NCBI RefSeq assembly: GCF_000420825.1 | Contig: NZ_ATVR01000014.1 | Span: 25,461 to 89,460, forward strand | Direction: 5' to 3' | Origin: Butyrivibrio sp. AE2015 | GTDB taxonomy: Bacteria; Bacillota; Clostridia; Lachnospirales; Lachnospiraceae | Length of the DNA: 64,000 bases | Part shown: positions 43,686 through 53,440 of the stretch, piece after piece | Layout of the letters: every line of letters starts with the position of its first letter | Numbering within the stretch: position 1 is the first letter of the stretch | Translations under genes and position numbers: made by a program | The notes under the pieces: generated by a model | Told to the model about the DNA's origin: nothing | Seen by the model: the letters and a program-made list of their open reading frames with translations, nothing else | Databases searched by the model: none

Positions 43686-45028
43686 TTTACTCCCTCTGGA
43701 AACTCATACTTAATCTTATCTTCAACACTTATCTCATCACCGATCTGAACTTCGTTGATAACAAGCTCAGTCTTGGCAATTACTGTGTGCTTCTGTCCGG
43801 CCTTTATTGACACAACAGATCCAGGCACAACATCAATCTTTTTACCATCCATAATAACTGTGCCTTCGCCGCTCATGACTGTCCACACCTCATCCCTGTG
43901 GTCGTGGCTGTGATAGTGAAGCTTGTGATCAGGTAAAAGAACTATCCTTATAACAAGTGCCTTGTCCTGAACATCCACAATAGTAAAGCTTCCCCAGGAC
44001 TTTTCAGCATAGCGTACCTGGTTGCTTAACTTTTCAACATAAGGTTTAATGTAGCTTGACTGAGTCTTGTCAGCCACTAAAATACCGTCGTTGGAAGCTG
44101 CTACTACCATATTCTTAAGTCCCATAGCGATAATAGGAATATTAAGCTCATTAACAATGTTGCTGTTTTCGCAGGTATCATCCATGTCAGCCTTGCCGAT
44201 TATCTTTTCATGCATTTCTTCAGCAAAGGTATTCCATGAACCGATGTCCTTCCAGGCGCCTGAAAATCTTACAACACCGATAGACTTCTCATGCTCACCT
44301 ACAGCATAGTCGAAACTGATCTTCTTACAGTCTCCGTAGTGGTCAAACAGATCCTGATAATCCTTAAAATCAATAAGTTCATGCGCTCTGTCCAGAATAT
44401 AGCCAAGCTTAAAGGCGAAAACTCCGCAGTTCCAAAGAGCACCTTCATCAATATATTTCTGAGCGGTCTCAACGTCAGGTTTTTCCTTAAATGCGGAAAC
44501 CTTGCTGATATGATCTTTAGTCTCAGGCTGAATGTAACCATATTTTTCACTTGGGTAAGTAGGCTCAACACCCATAAGATTAAGGTTGTAATCGCCTGAC
44601 TTAACCATCTTATCAAGCTCTTTGAAGCACTCAAAATATGAGTCATCAACATATGGATCGACAGGGCATATAATAACCGCGTCGTCTCTGTCTACCCCAA
44701 GCTTATCTGAGAGATAGCTTGCAGCAAGCGCAATAGCAGGGAAAGTATCTCGCCTTGTAGGCTCAACACATACTGATACCTTATCTCCAAGCTGATTGTG
44801 GATTGATGAAACCTGAGTCTTGCTGGTTGCAATAGTAATGCTGGCGTTTTCATCAATCTTTTTTATCTGGCTGTAAACACGCTGAACCATGGATTCAAGG
44901 TCAGCAGGATCAACATGCTCCTGACTGTTTTCCGGATGGAAAATCTTTATAAACTGCTTGGATCTAACATCGTTTGAAAGTGGCCATAATCTCTTTCCGC
45001 TGCCACCTGAAAGTAAAACTATATTCAT
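43682..45028 (-). CDS. manC: Mannose-1-phosphate guanylyltransferase with cupin domain
   Basis: A 448-aa bifunctional-type enzyme that makes GDP-mannose. The N-terminal nucleotidyltransferase domain has LSGGSGKRLWPLS followed by SKQFIKIF, and SAFKEKPD in the active-site region. The C-terminal cupin domain (about residues 330-440; HYHSHDHRDEVWTVMSGEG) corresponds to the mannose-6-phosphate isomerase type II part. An AGAGG site precedes the ATG. It supplies GDP-mannose for mannosyl- or derived-sugar transferases in the locus, and the next gene is a GT87-like membrane enzyme. No gmd or fcl gene for GDP-fucose is present. Confidence 0.92.
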   Translation of the reverse strand: MNIVLLSGGSGKRLWPLSNDVRSKQFIKIFHPENSQEHVDPADLESMVQRVYSQIKKIDENASITIATSKTQVSSIHNQLGDKVSVCVEPTRRDTFPAIALAASYLSDKLGVDRDDAVIICPVDPYVDDSYFECFKELDKMVKSGDYNLNLMGVEPTYPSEKYGYIQPETKDHISKVSAFKEKPDVETAQKYIDEGALWNCGVFAFKLGYILDRAHELIDFKDYQDLFDHYGDCKKISFDYAVGEHEKSIGVVRFSGAWKDIGSWNTFAEEMHEKIIGKADMDDTCENSNIVNELNIPIIAMGLKNMVVAASNDGILVADKTQSSYIKPYVEKLSNQVRYAEKSWGSFTIVDVQDKALVIRIVLLPDHKLHYHSHDHRDEVWTVMSGEGTVIMDGKKIDVVPGSVVSIKAGQKHTVIAKTELVINEVQIGDEISVEDKIKYEFPEGVK

Positions 45029-45088
45029 TAAACTATTCCTCTAACATTTTTAATTTAATCATTCCTGAAGCCAGTGCAGGTGCACACA

Positions 45089-46216
45089 TCAGCCCTTCCA
45101 GGCATTTATACAGTCGATAACCCTCTGCTGCTCATCTGAAGTCATTCCTGTGTAGATAGGAAGTGATACAACTTCATTAGCATACAGCTCCGTGATTGGA
45201 AGGCTACCTTCAGGAAGTCCCAAGTACTCATAAGCCTGTGACCTGTGAGGCGGAATCGGATAGTGGATAAGCGTCATGATCCCGTTATCCTCAAGGTACT
45301 GTCTGAATGCATCGCGGGCAGCTGCAGGATCTGCTGCATCCTTTGATGGAACCCTTAATACATACTGATGCCAAACACAGGTTGAACCCTCAGCAACAGA
45401 TGGCTTAATAACCAATGGATTAGTGATGCCATCTGCGTAGCGGCGTCCCAGCTCATATCTCTCATCAGTAATATCTTTCATGTGAATAAGCTTAACTCTA
45501 AGAAGTCCTGCCTGAAGCTCGTCGAGACGTGAATTGGCACCAACTACCATGTTATGGTATCTCTTTTCACTTCCATAATTTCTGTAAATCTTCATGAGAC
45601 GGGCAAGTTCAGGATCATTGGTTGTAATAGCTCCTGCATCGCCGTAAGCTCCCATATTCTTGGATGGGTAAAAAGAAAAACATCCAAAATCACCAAAGCT
45701 TCCTGTCATCTGACCATTGTGGCAGGCACCATGTGACTGGGCACAGTCCTCAACAAGTTTGAGGTTATGTCTCTTGCAGATATCCACGATCTTTGTCATA
45801 TCGGCAGCCTGTCCGTAGAGGTGAACCACCAGAATAGCTTTTGTCTTGTCAGTGATCTTCTCTTCTATCTTGTCAGCATCAATCTGATAATGCTCGTTGG
45901 GCTCAACAAAAACCGGTGTTGCATCATTAATGGTAATTCCCATAACGCTGGCAATATAAGTATTGCCCTGAACAATGACCTCATCACCCTTTCCTATTCC
46001 CAAAACCTTAAAAGCAAGCCAAAGGGCATCAAGTCCACTGGCAAGACCTACTGAATATTTAGTTCCCACATACTCAGCAAACTCTGTTTCAAAGTTCTCA
46101 ACTTCTTTTCCAAGGATGTACCAGCCTGAGCGAAGTACCTCAAGTGCCTTATCCTCGTACTCCTTCTGATATCTTTCAAAGCCTCTGTCCATGCGGCCCT
46201 GCATTATTTTTTCCAT
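45089..46216 (-). CDS. DegT/DnrJ-type sugar aminotransferase (FdtB/QdtB-like)
   Basis: A 375-aa PLP-dependent aminotransferase. The PLP lysine is K186 in [13 protein letters not shown]. Other family features are the acidic-Gln [10 protein letters not shown] and FSPRxM-equivalent [14 protein letters not shown]. Such enzymes add an amino group to keto-sugars. The FdtA/QdtA-like ketoisomerase gene lies about 1 kb upstream in the same operon, so the likely substrate is dTDP-3-keto-6-deoxyhexose, giving dTDP-3-amino-3,6-dideoxyhexose (Fuc3N or Qui3N). The N-acetyltransferase that normally follows is not present in the window. GAGGG precedes the ATG. Confidence 0.9.
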   Translation of the reverse strand: MEKIMQGRMDRGFERYQKEYEDKALEVLRSGWYILGKEVENFETEFAEYVGTKYSVGLASGLDALWLAFKVLGIGKGDEVIVQGNTYIASVMGITINDATPVFVEPNEHYQIDADKIEEKITDKTKAILVVHLYGQAADMTKIVDICKRHNLKLVEDCAQSHGACHNGQMTGSFGDFGCFSFYPSKNMGAYGDAGAITTNDPELARLMKIYRNYGSEKRYHNMVVGANSRLDELQAGLLRVKLIHMKDITDERYELGRRYADGITNPLVIKPSVAEGSTCVWHQYVLRVPSKDAADPAAARDAFRQYLEDNGIMTLIHYPIPPHRSQAYEYLGLPEGSLPITELYANEVVSLPIYTGMTSDEQQRVIDCINAWKG

Positions 46217-46245
46217 ATCTTTTCCCTCTAATTTAGATCAAATGA

Positions 46246-47178
46246 TCACTTGTCATCGTGTCTTTTTACTTCATCAATGATAAACGGAGGTCTCTTTCTG
46301 GCCTCTTCAAGCGCTCTCCAGATATACTCACCCAGAACTGATAACATAATGAAAATAGCTCCAAATCCAAAAAGAACTACAGACATAATTGAAGCATAAC
46401 CTAATATCGGAGTTCCAACTGTGAGCTTTTCTCGTAAAACCATGATAATACCTATAAATGAACATAGAGCAAAGAAAAATCCCAAAGTTGCCATACATCT
46501 GATGGGAAAATATGAAAAACTCATCATTGAATCCACAACGAGCTTGATTTTTTTGCCAAGTGTCCACCGGGACTCGCCAACTTCTCGATCTTTCCTGTGG
46601 AAATAGATCTTCTCAGTCTTAAAGCCTACCCACATAACCTGGAGAGTAAGTGATGAATTTTTCTCATCCATAAGCTTTAAGACTTCAATAGCCTTTCTGT
46701 CTACAAGGTAGCAGTCACAGCCTCCCTGAGGCATGTCCTTATTGATAGTCTTACGAACAAGCCAGTAGTAGCAGCCTGCAAAAAACTTTTTGACAGCGCT
46801 CTCATCACGTGACTCTCTGATTGCCAAAACCACCTTGTTGCCGCGCTTCCAGCTCTCATACATATCAAGGATAAGAGTTGAATCCTCCTGAAGGTCAGCC
46901 TGCTTGGTCACTGCGCAGTCACCGGTGCAGACAGACAAGCCTGCAAGGATCGCAGCGTGTTCACCAAAGTTTCTGGAAAGCTTCGTGCACACTACATTGG
47001 GATCCTTAGCGGCAATTTTCTGGATTATTTCCCATGAGTTATCCCCAGAGCCGTCATCCACGAACACGATCTCATAGTCTCCAAGCTTTCCAAGGATCTT
47101 TTCCTTCATATCATCGTATAAAAGCTCCAGTGTATCTGAGTTGTAGTACACAGGAACTACAATTGAAATCTTTGACAT
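46246..47178 (-). CDS. GtrB/DPM1-like GT2 glycosyltransferase
   Basis: A 310-aa enzyme with an N-terminal GT2 domain (ISIVVPVYYNSDTL, FVDDGSGDNSW, metal site KQADLQEDSTLI) and two C-terminal spans. HRKDREVGESRWTLGKKIKL is the usual segment before the spans in undecaprenyl-phosphate glucose or amino-sugar synthases (GtrB, ArnC). Its position between the FdtA and FdtB-like genes suggests it could load the dTDP-amino sugar onto a polyprenyl carrier. GAGAG precedes the ATG. Confidence 0.9.
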   Translation of the reverse strand: MSKISIVVPVYYNSDTLELLYDDMKEKILGKLGDYEIVFVDDGSGDNSWEIIQKIAAKDPNVVCTKLSRNFGEHAAILAGLSVCTGDCAVTKQADLQEDSTLILDMYESWKRGNKVVLAIRESRDESAVKKFFAGCYYWLVRKTINKDMPQGGCDCYLVDRKAIEVLKLMDEKNSSLTLQVMWVGFKTEKIYFHRKDREVGESRWTLGKKIKLVVDSMMSFSYFPIRCMATLGFFFALCSFIGIIMVLREKLTVGTPILGYASIMSVVLFGFGAIFIMLSVLGEYIWRALEEARKRPPFIIDEVKRHDDK

Positions 47179-47232
47179 TTTTTCTCTCTTTTAATCCTAT
47201 ATTTCAACAGCTAAATACTCAGTATCACGCTG

Positions 47233-47655
47233 TCAAGCCTCATTATTAACCTCTTTTAAAAAGGCATCATAATCCCTGATATACTCGCTATCAATATAGT
47301 GCTCACTAGCCAGCACCAAAAGAACTGAATCCGGTGAAAAATCATACATTTCCTTCCAGACCATAGGTGCAAGATAAAGTCCCATTCTCGGCTTATCAAG
47401 AACTACAATTTCTTTTTTCTTGCCGTCATCAACAAGGACCTTACTGCTGCCGCTGACATTTATCAGTACAAACTGAGTGTATCTGTTGGCGTGATTACCT
47501 CTCCTTATATCCGGGTCAGAACCTGACATATAGAACACTCTCCTGATATCAAAAGGAATATCAAAGCCTGATCCTTCCGCTACAACCAGGTTTCCTCTCT
47601 CATCGCCGTATTCCTTAAATTCCAATAACTTGTAATTCTCTTTTATTTCTTTCAT
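47233..47655 (-). CDS. Sugar 3,4-ketoisomerase (FdtA/QdtA/WxcM-like cupin)
   Basis: About 140 aa, the normal length for FdtA/QdtA. It isomerises dTDP-4-keto-6-deoxyglucose to the 3-keto form. It shows FKEYGDERGNLVVAEG at the start, FDIRRVFYM, and RRGNHANRYTQFVLINVSGS, where the His and neighbouring residues form the cupin active site. I used the ATG at 47655, with GGAGA eight bases upstream; an in-frame TTG lies five codons earlier. It works between RmlB and the DegT-type aminotransferase of the same operon. Whether the product has D-Fuc or D-Qui configuration cannot be read. Confidence 0.9.
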   Translation of the reverse strand: MKEIKENYKLLEFKEYGDERGNLVVAEGSGFDIPFDIRRVFYMSGSDPDIRRGNHANRYTQFVLINVSGSSKVLVDDGKKKEIVVLDKPRMGLYLAPMVWKEMYDFSPDSVLLVLASEHYIDSEYIRDYDAFLKEVNNEA

Positions 47656-47688
47656 GTAATTTATCTCCAATATTCCTATAATTGCCTA

Positions 47689-49251
47689 TTATTCCTTTGG
47701 TAAAAGAACTACTTCATCCTTGCCATAGTAAGTAGCTGTAGCCTGATTGATCCACTCACTACTGTCAGGAGTTATATCCATGTAAAAGAGCATTTCAGGA
47801 TGAACAGAGTGCTCAGTAAGCCCTGCATTTGTTACAGAACTGTCGCGAAGCACATTGAGTCTTTCTTCATTTTCCTGCTTATAAGTCGAAGCATCGCCGC
47901 TTACAATATCGAACAGAGCAGATGTACATGAGTAATAGCCATGTTCCGGAATCACGCAGAGTCCTGAACCGATAACAAGTGCAGCAACCAGGCAAACAAT
48001 GATCATAGACTGCGCTGAAGATAATAAAACAGTTTTCTTGTTACCGCCTTCAACATTTCCCGCTGCAAAATGCTGCCTTGCCACAACAGTTAAGTAGAAC
48101 ACCACCATTGTCATCATGAATACATATTCCATAAATGCAAGAGCTCTTAGCCTTCCTGCATCGATATTGGCTGTAGCAAAAATTGGAGGCGTCATGTTGG
48201 ATGACACCAGAAGGTAGGCAAAAAGTGTAAACAGAACAGGATGTTCAAGCCTGGTCTTCATTCCCTCTGCCATCTTCCAAAATATAGGAATAAGCATGAC
48301 AAAAATGAGGATCATCTCCCACCTAGTCATATCATTAACCAGCATATCAAAAGTGTTATACAACGAGATGAACACTGCCTTTACTGGACTCATCTGAGTT
48401 GTCTCGGCAAATCTGTTCGAGTTACCAGGGCCAAAGCAGGAAAAAGAAAAACCTATAAGATTAAATACAGCCGGAATCAGCATAAATCCGGCGATTCTTT
48501 TTCCAAAATCATCTGTTCCTTCGAGCCTGAATCTGCCCATTTTAACCATGATCAGGATAATGATCAAAAGAAATGAGATAATCCCAAGCTCAAGAGCAGA
48601 GAGGTAATTTGCGCCTCCCATGAAAAATCCCCAGAAGCAGCTCCAAAAGAACTTTCTCTTCCTCGATCTCTCATCAGTATCGTAAACAGTTCTAAGTAGT
48701 AAGCCCACCCAGAAGAAAGCCATTCCAAATGTAAAGGTGTAATTAACAGCGCCGCTATACCAGTAAAAAGCTTCAACTCTCGTGCCTGCGCCATTTAAGC
48801 ACTGAACCATCATGATGAGTGTCAGCATTCTCACTACATTTGAAAGGTCCTTATCAAGGTGCCACACTCTCACAAAGAGCGCATCAAAGAAATAGCAAAC
48901 ACCAAATGTGAGCATTCCCAAGGTCATGAAAGGTGTTATGAAGTAAAACTGCTCTCCGAAAACACTTGGGCAGATGCAAGTCAGTATGATAGAAAAGAAA
49001 TACCCTTCATAGTGACTGTACACAAGCCACGACTTCTGCAGCGATGCAATGAGCGTTCCAAAGAATCCTCCGTTTGCGGCAAAGTACTGCCTGGCTTCAA
49101 GAGCCATAGAAAAGTCATCTGCCGAAGGAAAATCATAAAAACCAAGAACCAGCATAGGAATAAGGCTCAGCACATAAACAGCTGTAAAAAAGATGCTCAG
49201 CTTTCTCGTATTAAGTTTTATATTAAAGCCTGGTGTCCTGTAACTAAACAT
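47689..49251 (-). CDS. Polytopic membrane protein (DUF6056-like, probable glycosyltransferase)
   Basis: A 520-aa protein with about eleven spans. The first outer loop has FPSADDFSMALEARQYF and WLVYSHYEGYFFS, the acidic pair and W-Y-G pattern I associate with the DUF6056/GtrII-like group of GT-C-fold enzymes. The C-terminal 100 residues form a small outer domain. AAAGGAT precedes the ATG. It lies between the UDP-glucuronate epimerase and FdtA genes. A role in attaching a sugar to the growing or finished glycan outside the membrane is likely by family resemblance. Confidence 0.75.
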   Translation of the reverse strand: MFSYRTPGFNIKLNTRKLSIFFTAVYVLSLIPMLVLGFYDFPSADDFSMALEARQYFAANGGFFGTLIASLQKSWLVYSHYEGYFFSIILTCICPSVFGEQFYFITPFMTLGMLTFGVCYFFDALFVRVWHLDKDLSNVVRMLTLIMMVQCLNGAGTRVEAFYWYSGAVNYTFTFGMAFFWVGLLLRTVYDTDERSRKRKFFWSCFWGFFMGGANYLSALELGIISFLLIIILIMVKMGRFRLEGTDDFGKRIAGFMLIPAVFNLIGFSFSCFGPGNSNRFAETTQMSPVKAVFISLYNTFDMLVNDMTRWEMILIFVMLIPIFWKMAEGMKTRLEHPVLFTLFAYLLVSSNMTPPIFATANIDAGRLRALAFMEYVFMMTMVVFYLTVVARQHFAAGNVEGGNKKTVLLSSAQSMIIVCLVAALVIGSGLCVIPEHGYYSCTSALFDIVSGDASTYKQENEERLNVLRDSSVTNAGLTEHSVHPEMLFYMDITPDSSEWINQATATYYGKDEVVLLPKE

Positions 49252-49263
49252 CTTAATCCTTTA

Positions 49264-50370
49264 TCAGCAATAATACTCTTTGTACCACTTGGCAAAAGAC
49301 TTAAGTCCCTCTCTTAGAGGAGTTGAAGGCTTAAATCCAAAATCTTCCTGAAGAGCTGTTACGTCAGCGTAAGTAATCTCAACATCGCCGGGCTGCATAG
49401 GAACAAGCTCCTTGTGAGCTTCAAAGTCATAATCCCCCGGAAGAACTCCTGCACTTATGAGCTCCTGCTGCAAAATATCCACGAAATCAAGGAGATTTAC
49501 AGGGTCATTATTACCGATGTTGTAAACCTTGTATTTTACCCCGTTCTCATTTTCAGAAGGAGCAACCTGCATAACATTTACAACTCCCTTAACTATATCA
49601 TCAACAAAAGTGAAATCACGCTTGCAGTTACCAAAGTTAAATATCTTTATCTTATCGCCATTTACAAGCTTATTGGTAAAGCCAAAGTAAGCCATGTCAG
49701 GGCGCCCCGCAGGACCGTATACTGTAAAGAAACGAAGTCCTGTTGAAGGAATGCCATAGAGCTTGGAATATGAATGTGCCAATAGCTCATTGGACTTCTT
49801 GGTCGCAGCATATAAGGAAACAGGGTTATCCACCTTGTCCTCTACGCTGTACGGAATCTTTTTATTTGAACCATATACACTTGAGCTTGAAGCATATACA
49901 AGGTGCTGAACTCCCTTATATTCTGAGCTGTCTGCACTATCATATGAATGCCTGCAGGCCTCAAGAATATTGTAAAAGCCTATAATATTGGACTCTATAT
50001 AAGCATCAGGATTCTCGATGGAATAGCGAACTCCTGCCTGAGCTGCAAGGTTAACAACTACATCAGGTTTAAACTCATCAAAAACAGATGTTACAAGTTC
50101 TTTGTCTGCAATATTTCCACGAACAAAATCAAATCGGCTCTCGTCTGAAGCAGCATTCTCAGAATCACCGGCACACGCAAGCTCATAAATCTCGCGCAGT
50201 CTGTCATTCTTGATCTTAGGGTCATAGTAGTCATTCATATTATCGATACCATAAATATGAATATCATCATATGACCTCAAAAGTTCCTTGCACAGGTTTG
50301 AACCAATAAAACCGGCCGCTCCTGTAACTAATATTTTTTTGCCATTTAAATCTATATTTTTATCTAACAT
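49264..50370 (-). CDS. UDP-glucuronate 4-epimerase
   Basis: About 368 aa, an extended short-chain dehydrogenase. It has the NAD site VTGAAGFIGSNLC, then IYGIDNMNDYYDPKIKNDR, a signature of the CapI/UDP-glucuronate epimerase branch as opposed to GalE, and catalytic SLYAATKKSNE (YxxxK). It converts UDP-glucuronate to UDP-galacturonate, so the polymer probably contains galacturonic acid. I used the ATG at 50370, with AGAGG seven bases upstream; a longer frame overlaps the preceding gene. No UDP-glucose dehydrogenase is in the window. Confidence 0.9.
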   Translation of the reverse strand: MLDKNIDLNGKKILVTGAAGFIGSNLCKELLRSYDDIHIYGIDNMNDYYDPKIKNDRLREIYELACAGDSENAASDESRFDFVRGNIADKELVTSVFDEFKPDVVVNLAAQAGVRYSIENPDAYIESNIIGFYNILEACRHSYDSADSSEYKGVQHLVYASSSSVYGSNKKIPYSVEDKVDNPVSLYAATKKSNELLAHSYSKLYGIPSTGLRFFTVYGPAGRPDMAYFGFTNKLVNGDKIKIFNFGNCKRDFTFVDDIVKGVVNVMQVAPSENENGVKYKVYNIGNNDPVNLLDFVDILQQELISAGVLPGDYDFEAHKELVPMQPGDVEITYADVTALQEDFGFKPSTPLREGLKSFAKWYKEYYC

Positions 50371-50383
50371 ATAAAAACCTCTG

Positions 50384-51889
50384 TTACTTTGCACCCTTTC
50401 CAAAAAGAACTACATAAACTGTTCTCAAAAGGATCCTGACATCCTCAGCAAGACTCCAGTTGTCGATGTACTGAAGGTCAAGTTTAACTACCTCATCAAA
50501 GTCCTGGATATCGCTTCTTCCACTGATCTGCCAAAGTCCTGTAAGACCGGGAGTCATGGAAAGCCTTCTTCTGTAGTGCTCATTGTACTGCTCAAACTCA
50601 GACTCTGTCGGTGGTCTTGTTCCAACCAGAGACATATCGCCCTTGAGGACATTTAAGAACTGAGGGAACTCATCGAGACTTGTCTTTCTGATAAATGATC
50701 CAACCTTCGTTATACGTGGATCATTTTCCATCTTGAACATGAGACCACTCATTTCGTTCTGATCCTGGAGGTCCTTAAGACGTTCCTCAGCATCAATGTA
50801 CATAGATCTGAACTTATAGATCTTGAATCTTCGGCCATTTTTACCAATACGTGTCTGCGAAAAGAAAACAGGGCCAGGAGAATCAATCTTAATAGCTGGA
50901 GCAAGGAATAGTGTGATGATTCCTGTAAGTACAAGTCCTACAAACCCGCCAACGATATCCATAAGCCTCTTAATAGAGAGACGCTTGTAGCTGCTGCGAT
51001 TCATGCAATAGGTAATAACAGAATAGCCCATATAATCATCGAACTGAGTGTGGGCCTTGCTGATTCCCGGAAGCTCCAAATTGTAATGAGTAGTAATACC
51101 CATCTCCTCAAATCCAAGGATGATATTCTTCATATTGTTCTGAGGAATATTGGGAGTATTGATAAATACCTCATCAAAAGGATCTGTCAGAAGCCTTTCT
51201 GTAAGGTTGTGTATTCCATTATGGACATGAACATCTCCGATATACCAAGGCTGTGAAGAGGTCATATCATTATTACCAGTTCCAGCCTCCAAGGCTTTGT
51301 TTCCACTTTCGCCGTTTTCCTCTAAAACTTCTCCACCCTGTACAGAAGCTGCATCAACAGCATAAGCTCTTACTACCTTATATCCAACAGAATCTCTTCT
51401 GTTCATGAGATTAAGTACAGTCTTTTCAACAAGGGGCTTTTCTGCCACAACTACAACCCTCGTGACATTGACTTCAGAGGATATGTGCTTCCTGTAGATG
51501 TTCTTAAACAGCCATCTCACAAGGAAATCTGACAGCATGAATATCCATATATAATTGACGATCACAAGTCTTGACAGTATTGAGTACCATTTCAAAAAGA
51601 AAGCAAAGGCAAGAGCCACGATTGAAACAACTGCATCAAACCTGATGACACTTAAAAGCTCAAAGAAAAGGCCCCTTACCATAAAGTCTCTGTTCCAGTC
51701 AGCAATGAAGGTATAAATGGTTCCAGCCAGCAAAAGAAGGACACATACAAGGTAATGCAGTGTCTTATCCCCATAATCTTCCTTTACGTTGTATCTCATA
51801 TATGTAGCGACAACATAGCTGAAAACTATGCACGCCATATCAACCATCCACAAAAGGTATGTCTGTAAAGTTTTATACTTTGTATTCAT
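50384..51889 (-). CDS. WbaP/CpsE-type initiating polyprenyl glycosylphosphotransferase
   Basis: A 501-aa membrane enzyme that starts repeat-unit synthesis by moving a sugar-1-phosphate to undecaprenyl phosphate. Four N-terminal spans and a CoA-binding-like middle domain (about residues 140-270) precede the C-terminal bacterial sugar transferase domain. That domain begins with KRLMDIVGGFVGL and contains GPVFFSQTRIGKNGRRF, KFRSMY, RKTSLDEFPQFLNVLKGDMSLVG split across the usual motif, and TPGLTGLWQISGRSD. GGAGAG precedes the ATG. It lies between the TagA-like GT26 gene and the epimerase gene. Confidence 0.92.
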   Translation of the reverse strand: MNTKYKTLQTYLLWMVDMACIVFSYVVATYMRYNVKEDYGDKTLHYLVCVLLLLAGTIYTFIADWNRDFMVRGLFFELLSVIRFDAVVSIVALAFAFFLKWYSILSRLVIVNYIWIFMLSDFLVRWLFKNIYRKHISSEVNVTRVVVVAEKPLVEKTVLNLMNRRDSVGYKVVRAYAVDAASVQGGEVLEENGESGNKALEAGTGNNDMTSSQPWYIGDVHVHNGIHNLTERLLTDPFDEVFINTPNIPQNNMKNIILGFEEMGITTHYNLELPGISKAHTQFDDYMGYSVITYCMNRSSYKRLSIKRLMDIVGGFVGLVLTGIITLFLAPAIKIDSPGPVFFSQTRIGKNGRRFKIYKFRSMYIDAEERLKDLQDQNEMSGLMFKMENDPRITKVGSFIRKTSLDEFPQFLNVLKGDMSLVGTRPPTESEFEQYNEHYRRRLSMTPGLTGLWQISGRSDIQDFDEVVKLDLQYIDNWSLAEDVRILLRTVYVVLFGKGAK

Positions 51890-51908
51890 ACACTCTCCAC
51901 TGAAAATA

Positions 51909-53396
51909 TCACTTTTTTAGTCTTAATCTGTCCAAAAAAGAATACCAGATAAACTTAATATTTGTCGCAAAATAGCGCTTAAAGAGCCTTTTCGGATCAG
52001 TAAACAATCTAAAGAGCCACTCAAAGCCTATTTTCTGAACCCACAAGGGAGCTCTTTTTGCAGTCCCGGCATGGAAGTCAAAGCCTGCTCCAACTCCCAT
52101 CATAACTGCATTTATCATGCCTTCATGCTCCTTCATCCATTTTTCCTGTTTGGGAGCTCCAAGGCCTATCCACACTATATCCGCTCCGGAATCATTGATG
52201 CGCTTTACCACTTCGGCGTCTTCCTCAGGAGAAAGAGCCCTAAATGGCGGGGAATACATCCCCTTTATATTGATACCGGGGTACTTTTTCTCAAGGTTCT
52301 CACGAAGTCTTGTAAGAGTCTCCTCAGTCGATCCGTAGAAGTAATGCGCTACCTTTCCGTCCTGAGTATCCCTGAACATATTCCTCATAAAATCAGGGCC
52401 GGCGACTCTCTCAGCTCCTATATAGCCCTTGTTTTTCTGTCTGTTTGCTATGGGCGTTCCATCAGGAAAAACAAAAGCCGCATCATTTAATATGTCAGCA
52501 TATTCTCTATCATCCCTGGCCATCACAGTTGTGTGAACATTGGAAAAACAGATGTATCTGCCCTTAAGCTCAGATAAATGACCTATTACGTGATGAACTG
52601 CTTCCTCAACCCTTGCGATTGAATAATCAACTCCAAAAACACCGATCCTGTCATTTCTTACAAATGCGGGAATTGTCGCAAAACCTGCCACATCTGTCAC
52701 TATACCGGGCCTTACTGTATAACCGGCACTTTCCATGGTAAGGTAGGTCCTGATCTTACCTTCTTCAAGTTTTCTAAGCAAAGTGTCAAGTTTTTCATCA
52801 GCGCCCTGGTGACTGTCTACAGGTCCTTCAACGGAATCCATGCCTGCAACATCCACCACCACGCATTCATATCTGCCATCTCTATATCTTTTCAGCACAT
52901 CATCTGTGTCTTCTCTTAAAGCATTTATCACAAGTGCCTTAATATCTCCCGGCACGCCCCACTTTTTAATAAAGCGGCGTCTGTAGAGCATCCTGAGCAC
53001 ATATCCATAAACGACACTTAAGGTCATGAAATAAATCACGACCTTTCTGGATGCAAGAACTGACTTTTGTGTTGCAAAAAGATATGCAACAGACAAACCA
53101 ATAAGAAGCGCCCTGCTCTTAATGAGCTTGATCATATTGTCAATAGGGTCCATATCAACTATTGGAAGTCTTTTTACATCATAGCTGAAATGCACTATTA
53201 TCTCGAACAGGAACACTGTAACGATCATAGACAGGTAAACGCCAAGACTATAATCAACCCAGTTGATTATAGCCTGATACCTGATGGTCACAGCAGATAC
53301 AAACGCAAGGATAATTGATAATTCATCTATGACAAACGTTCTTTTATATACTATGTTTTGATATTTTCCGGGAGCTTTCCTCTCTAAACCAGCCAT
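51909..53396 (-). CDS. WecB/TagA/CpsF (GT26) glycosyltransferase fused to a WbaP-like membrane N-terminus
   Basis: A 495-aa protein. The C-terminal 250 residues are a GT26 domain: IGVFGVDYSI, FSNVHTTVMARDD, FPDGTPIANRQK with the catalytic-type Asp, GAERVAGPDF, and GLGAPKQEKWM, ending in a basic amphipathic segment. Normal TagA proteins have about 245 aa and no N-terminal extension. Here about 240 residues precede it, with four spans (residues about 20-145) and a soluble part resembling the N-terminal half of polyprenyl glycosylphosphotransferases. The gene is next to a complete such enzyme, so the extension may come from it. The upstream AGAGGG is 17 bases away, so the start is a little uncertain. 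Confidence 0.88.
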   Translation of the reverse strand: MAGLERKAPGKYQNIVYKRTFVIDELSIILAFVSAVTIRYQAIINWVDYSLGVYLSMIVTVFLFEIIVHFSYDVKRLPIVDMDPIDNMIKLIKSRALLIGLSVAYLFATQKSVLASRKVVIYFMTLSVVYGYVLRMLYRRRFIKKWGVPGDIKALVINALREDTDDVLKRYRDGRYECVVVDVAGMDSVEGPVDSHQGADEKLDTLLRKLEEGKIRTYLTMESAGYTVRPGIVTDVAGFATIPAFVRNDRIGVFGVDYSIARVEEAVHHVIGHLSELKGRYICFSNVHTTVMARDDREYADILNDAAFVFPDGTPIANRQKNKGYIGAERVAGPDFMRNMFRDTQDGKVAHYFYGSTEETLTRLRENLEKKYPGINIKGMYSPPFRALSPEEDAEVVKRINDSGADIVWIGLGAPKQEKWMKEHEGMINAVMMGVGAGFDFHAGTAKRAPLWVQKIGFEWLFRLFTDPKRLFKRYFATNIKFIWYSFLDRLRLKK

Positions 53397-53418
53397 TACG
53401 ATTCTACTTCATCCCTCT

Positions 53419-53434
53419 GCCGGAGCACTCCGGC
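53419..53434. repeat. Short GC-rich hairpin between the Wzz-like and GT26 genes
   Basis: A self-complementary GCCGGAG/CTCCGGC stem of seven bases with a two-base turn lies in the 44-base gap between the two genes. No T-run follows on either strand. It may act as an RNA processing or stability hairpin or as a translational spacer. Confidence 0.5.
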
Positions 53435-53440
53435 TTAGTC

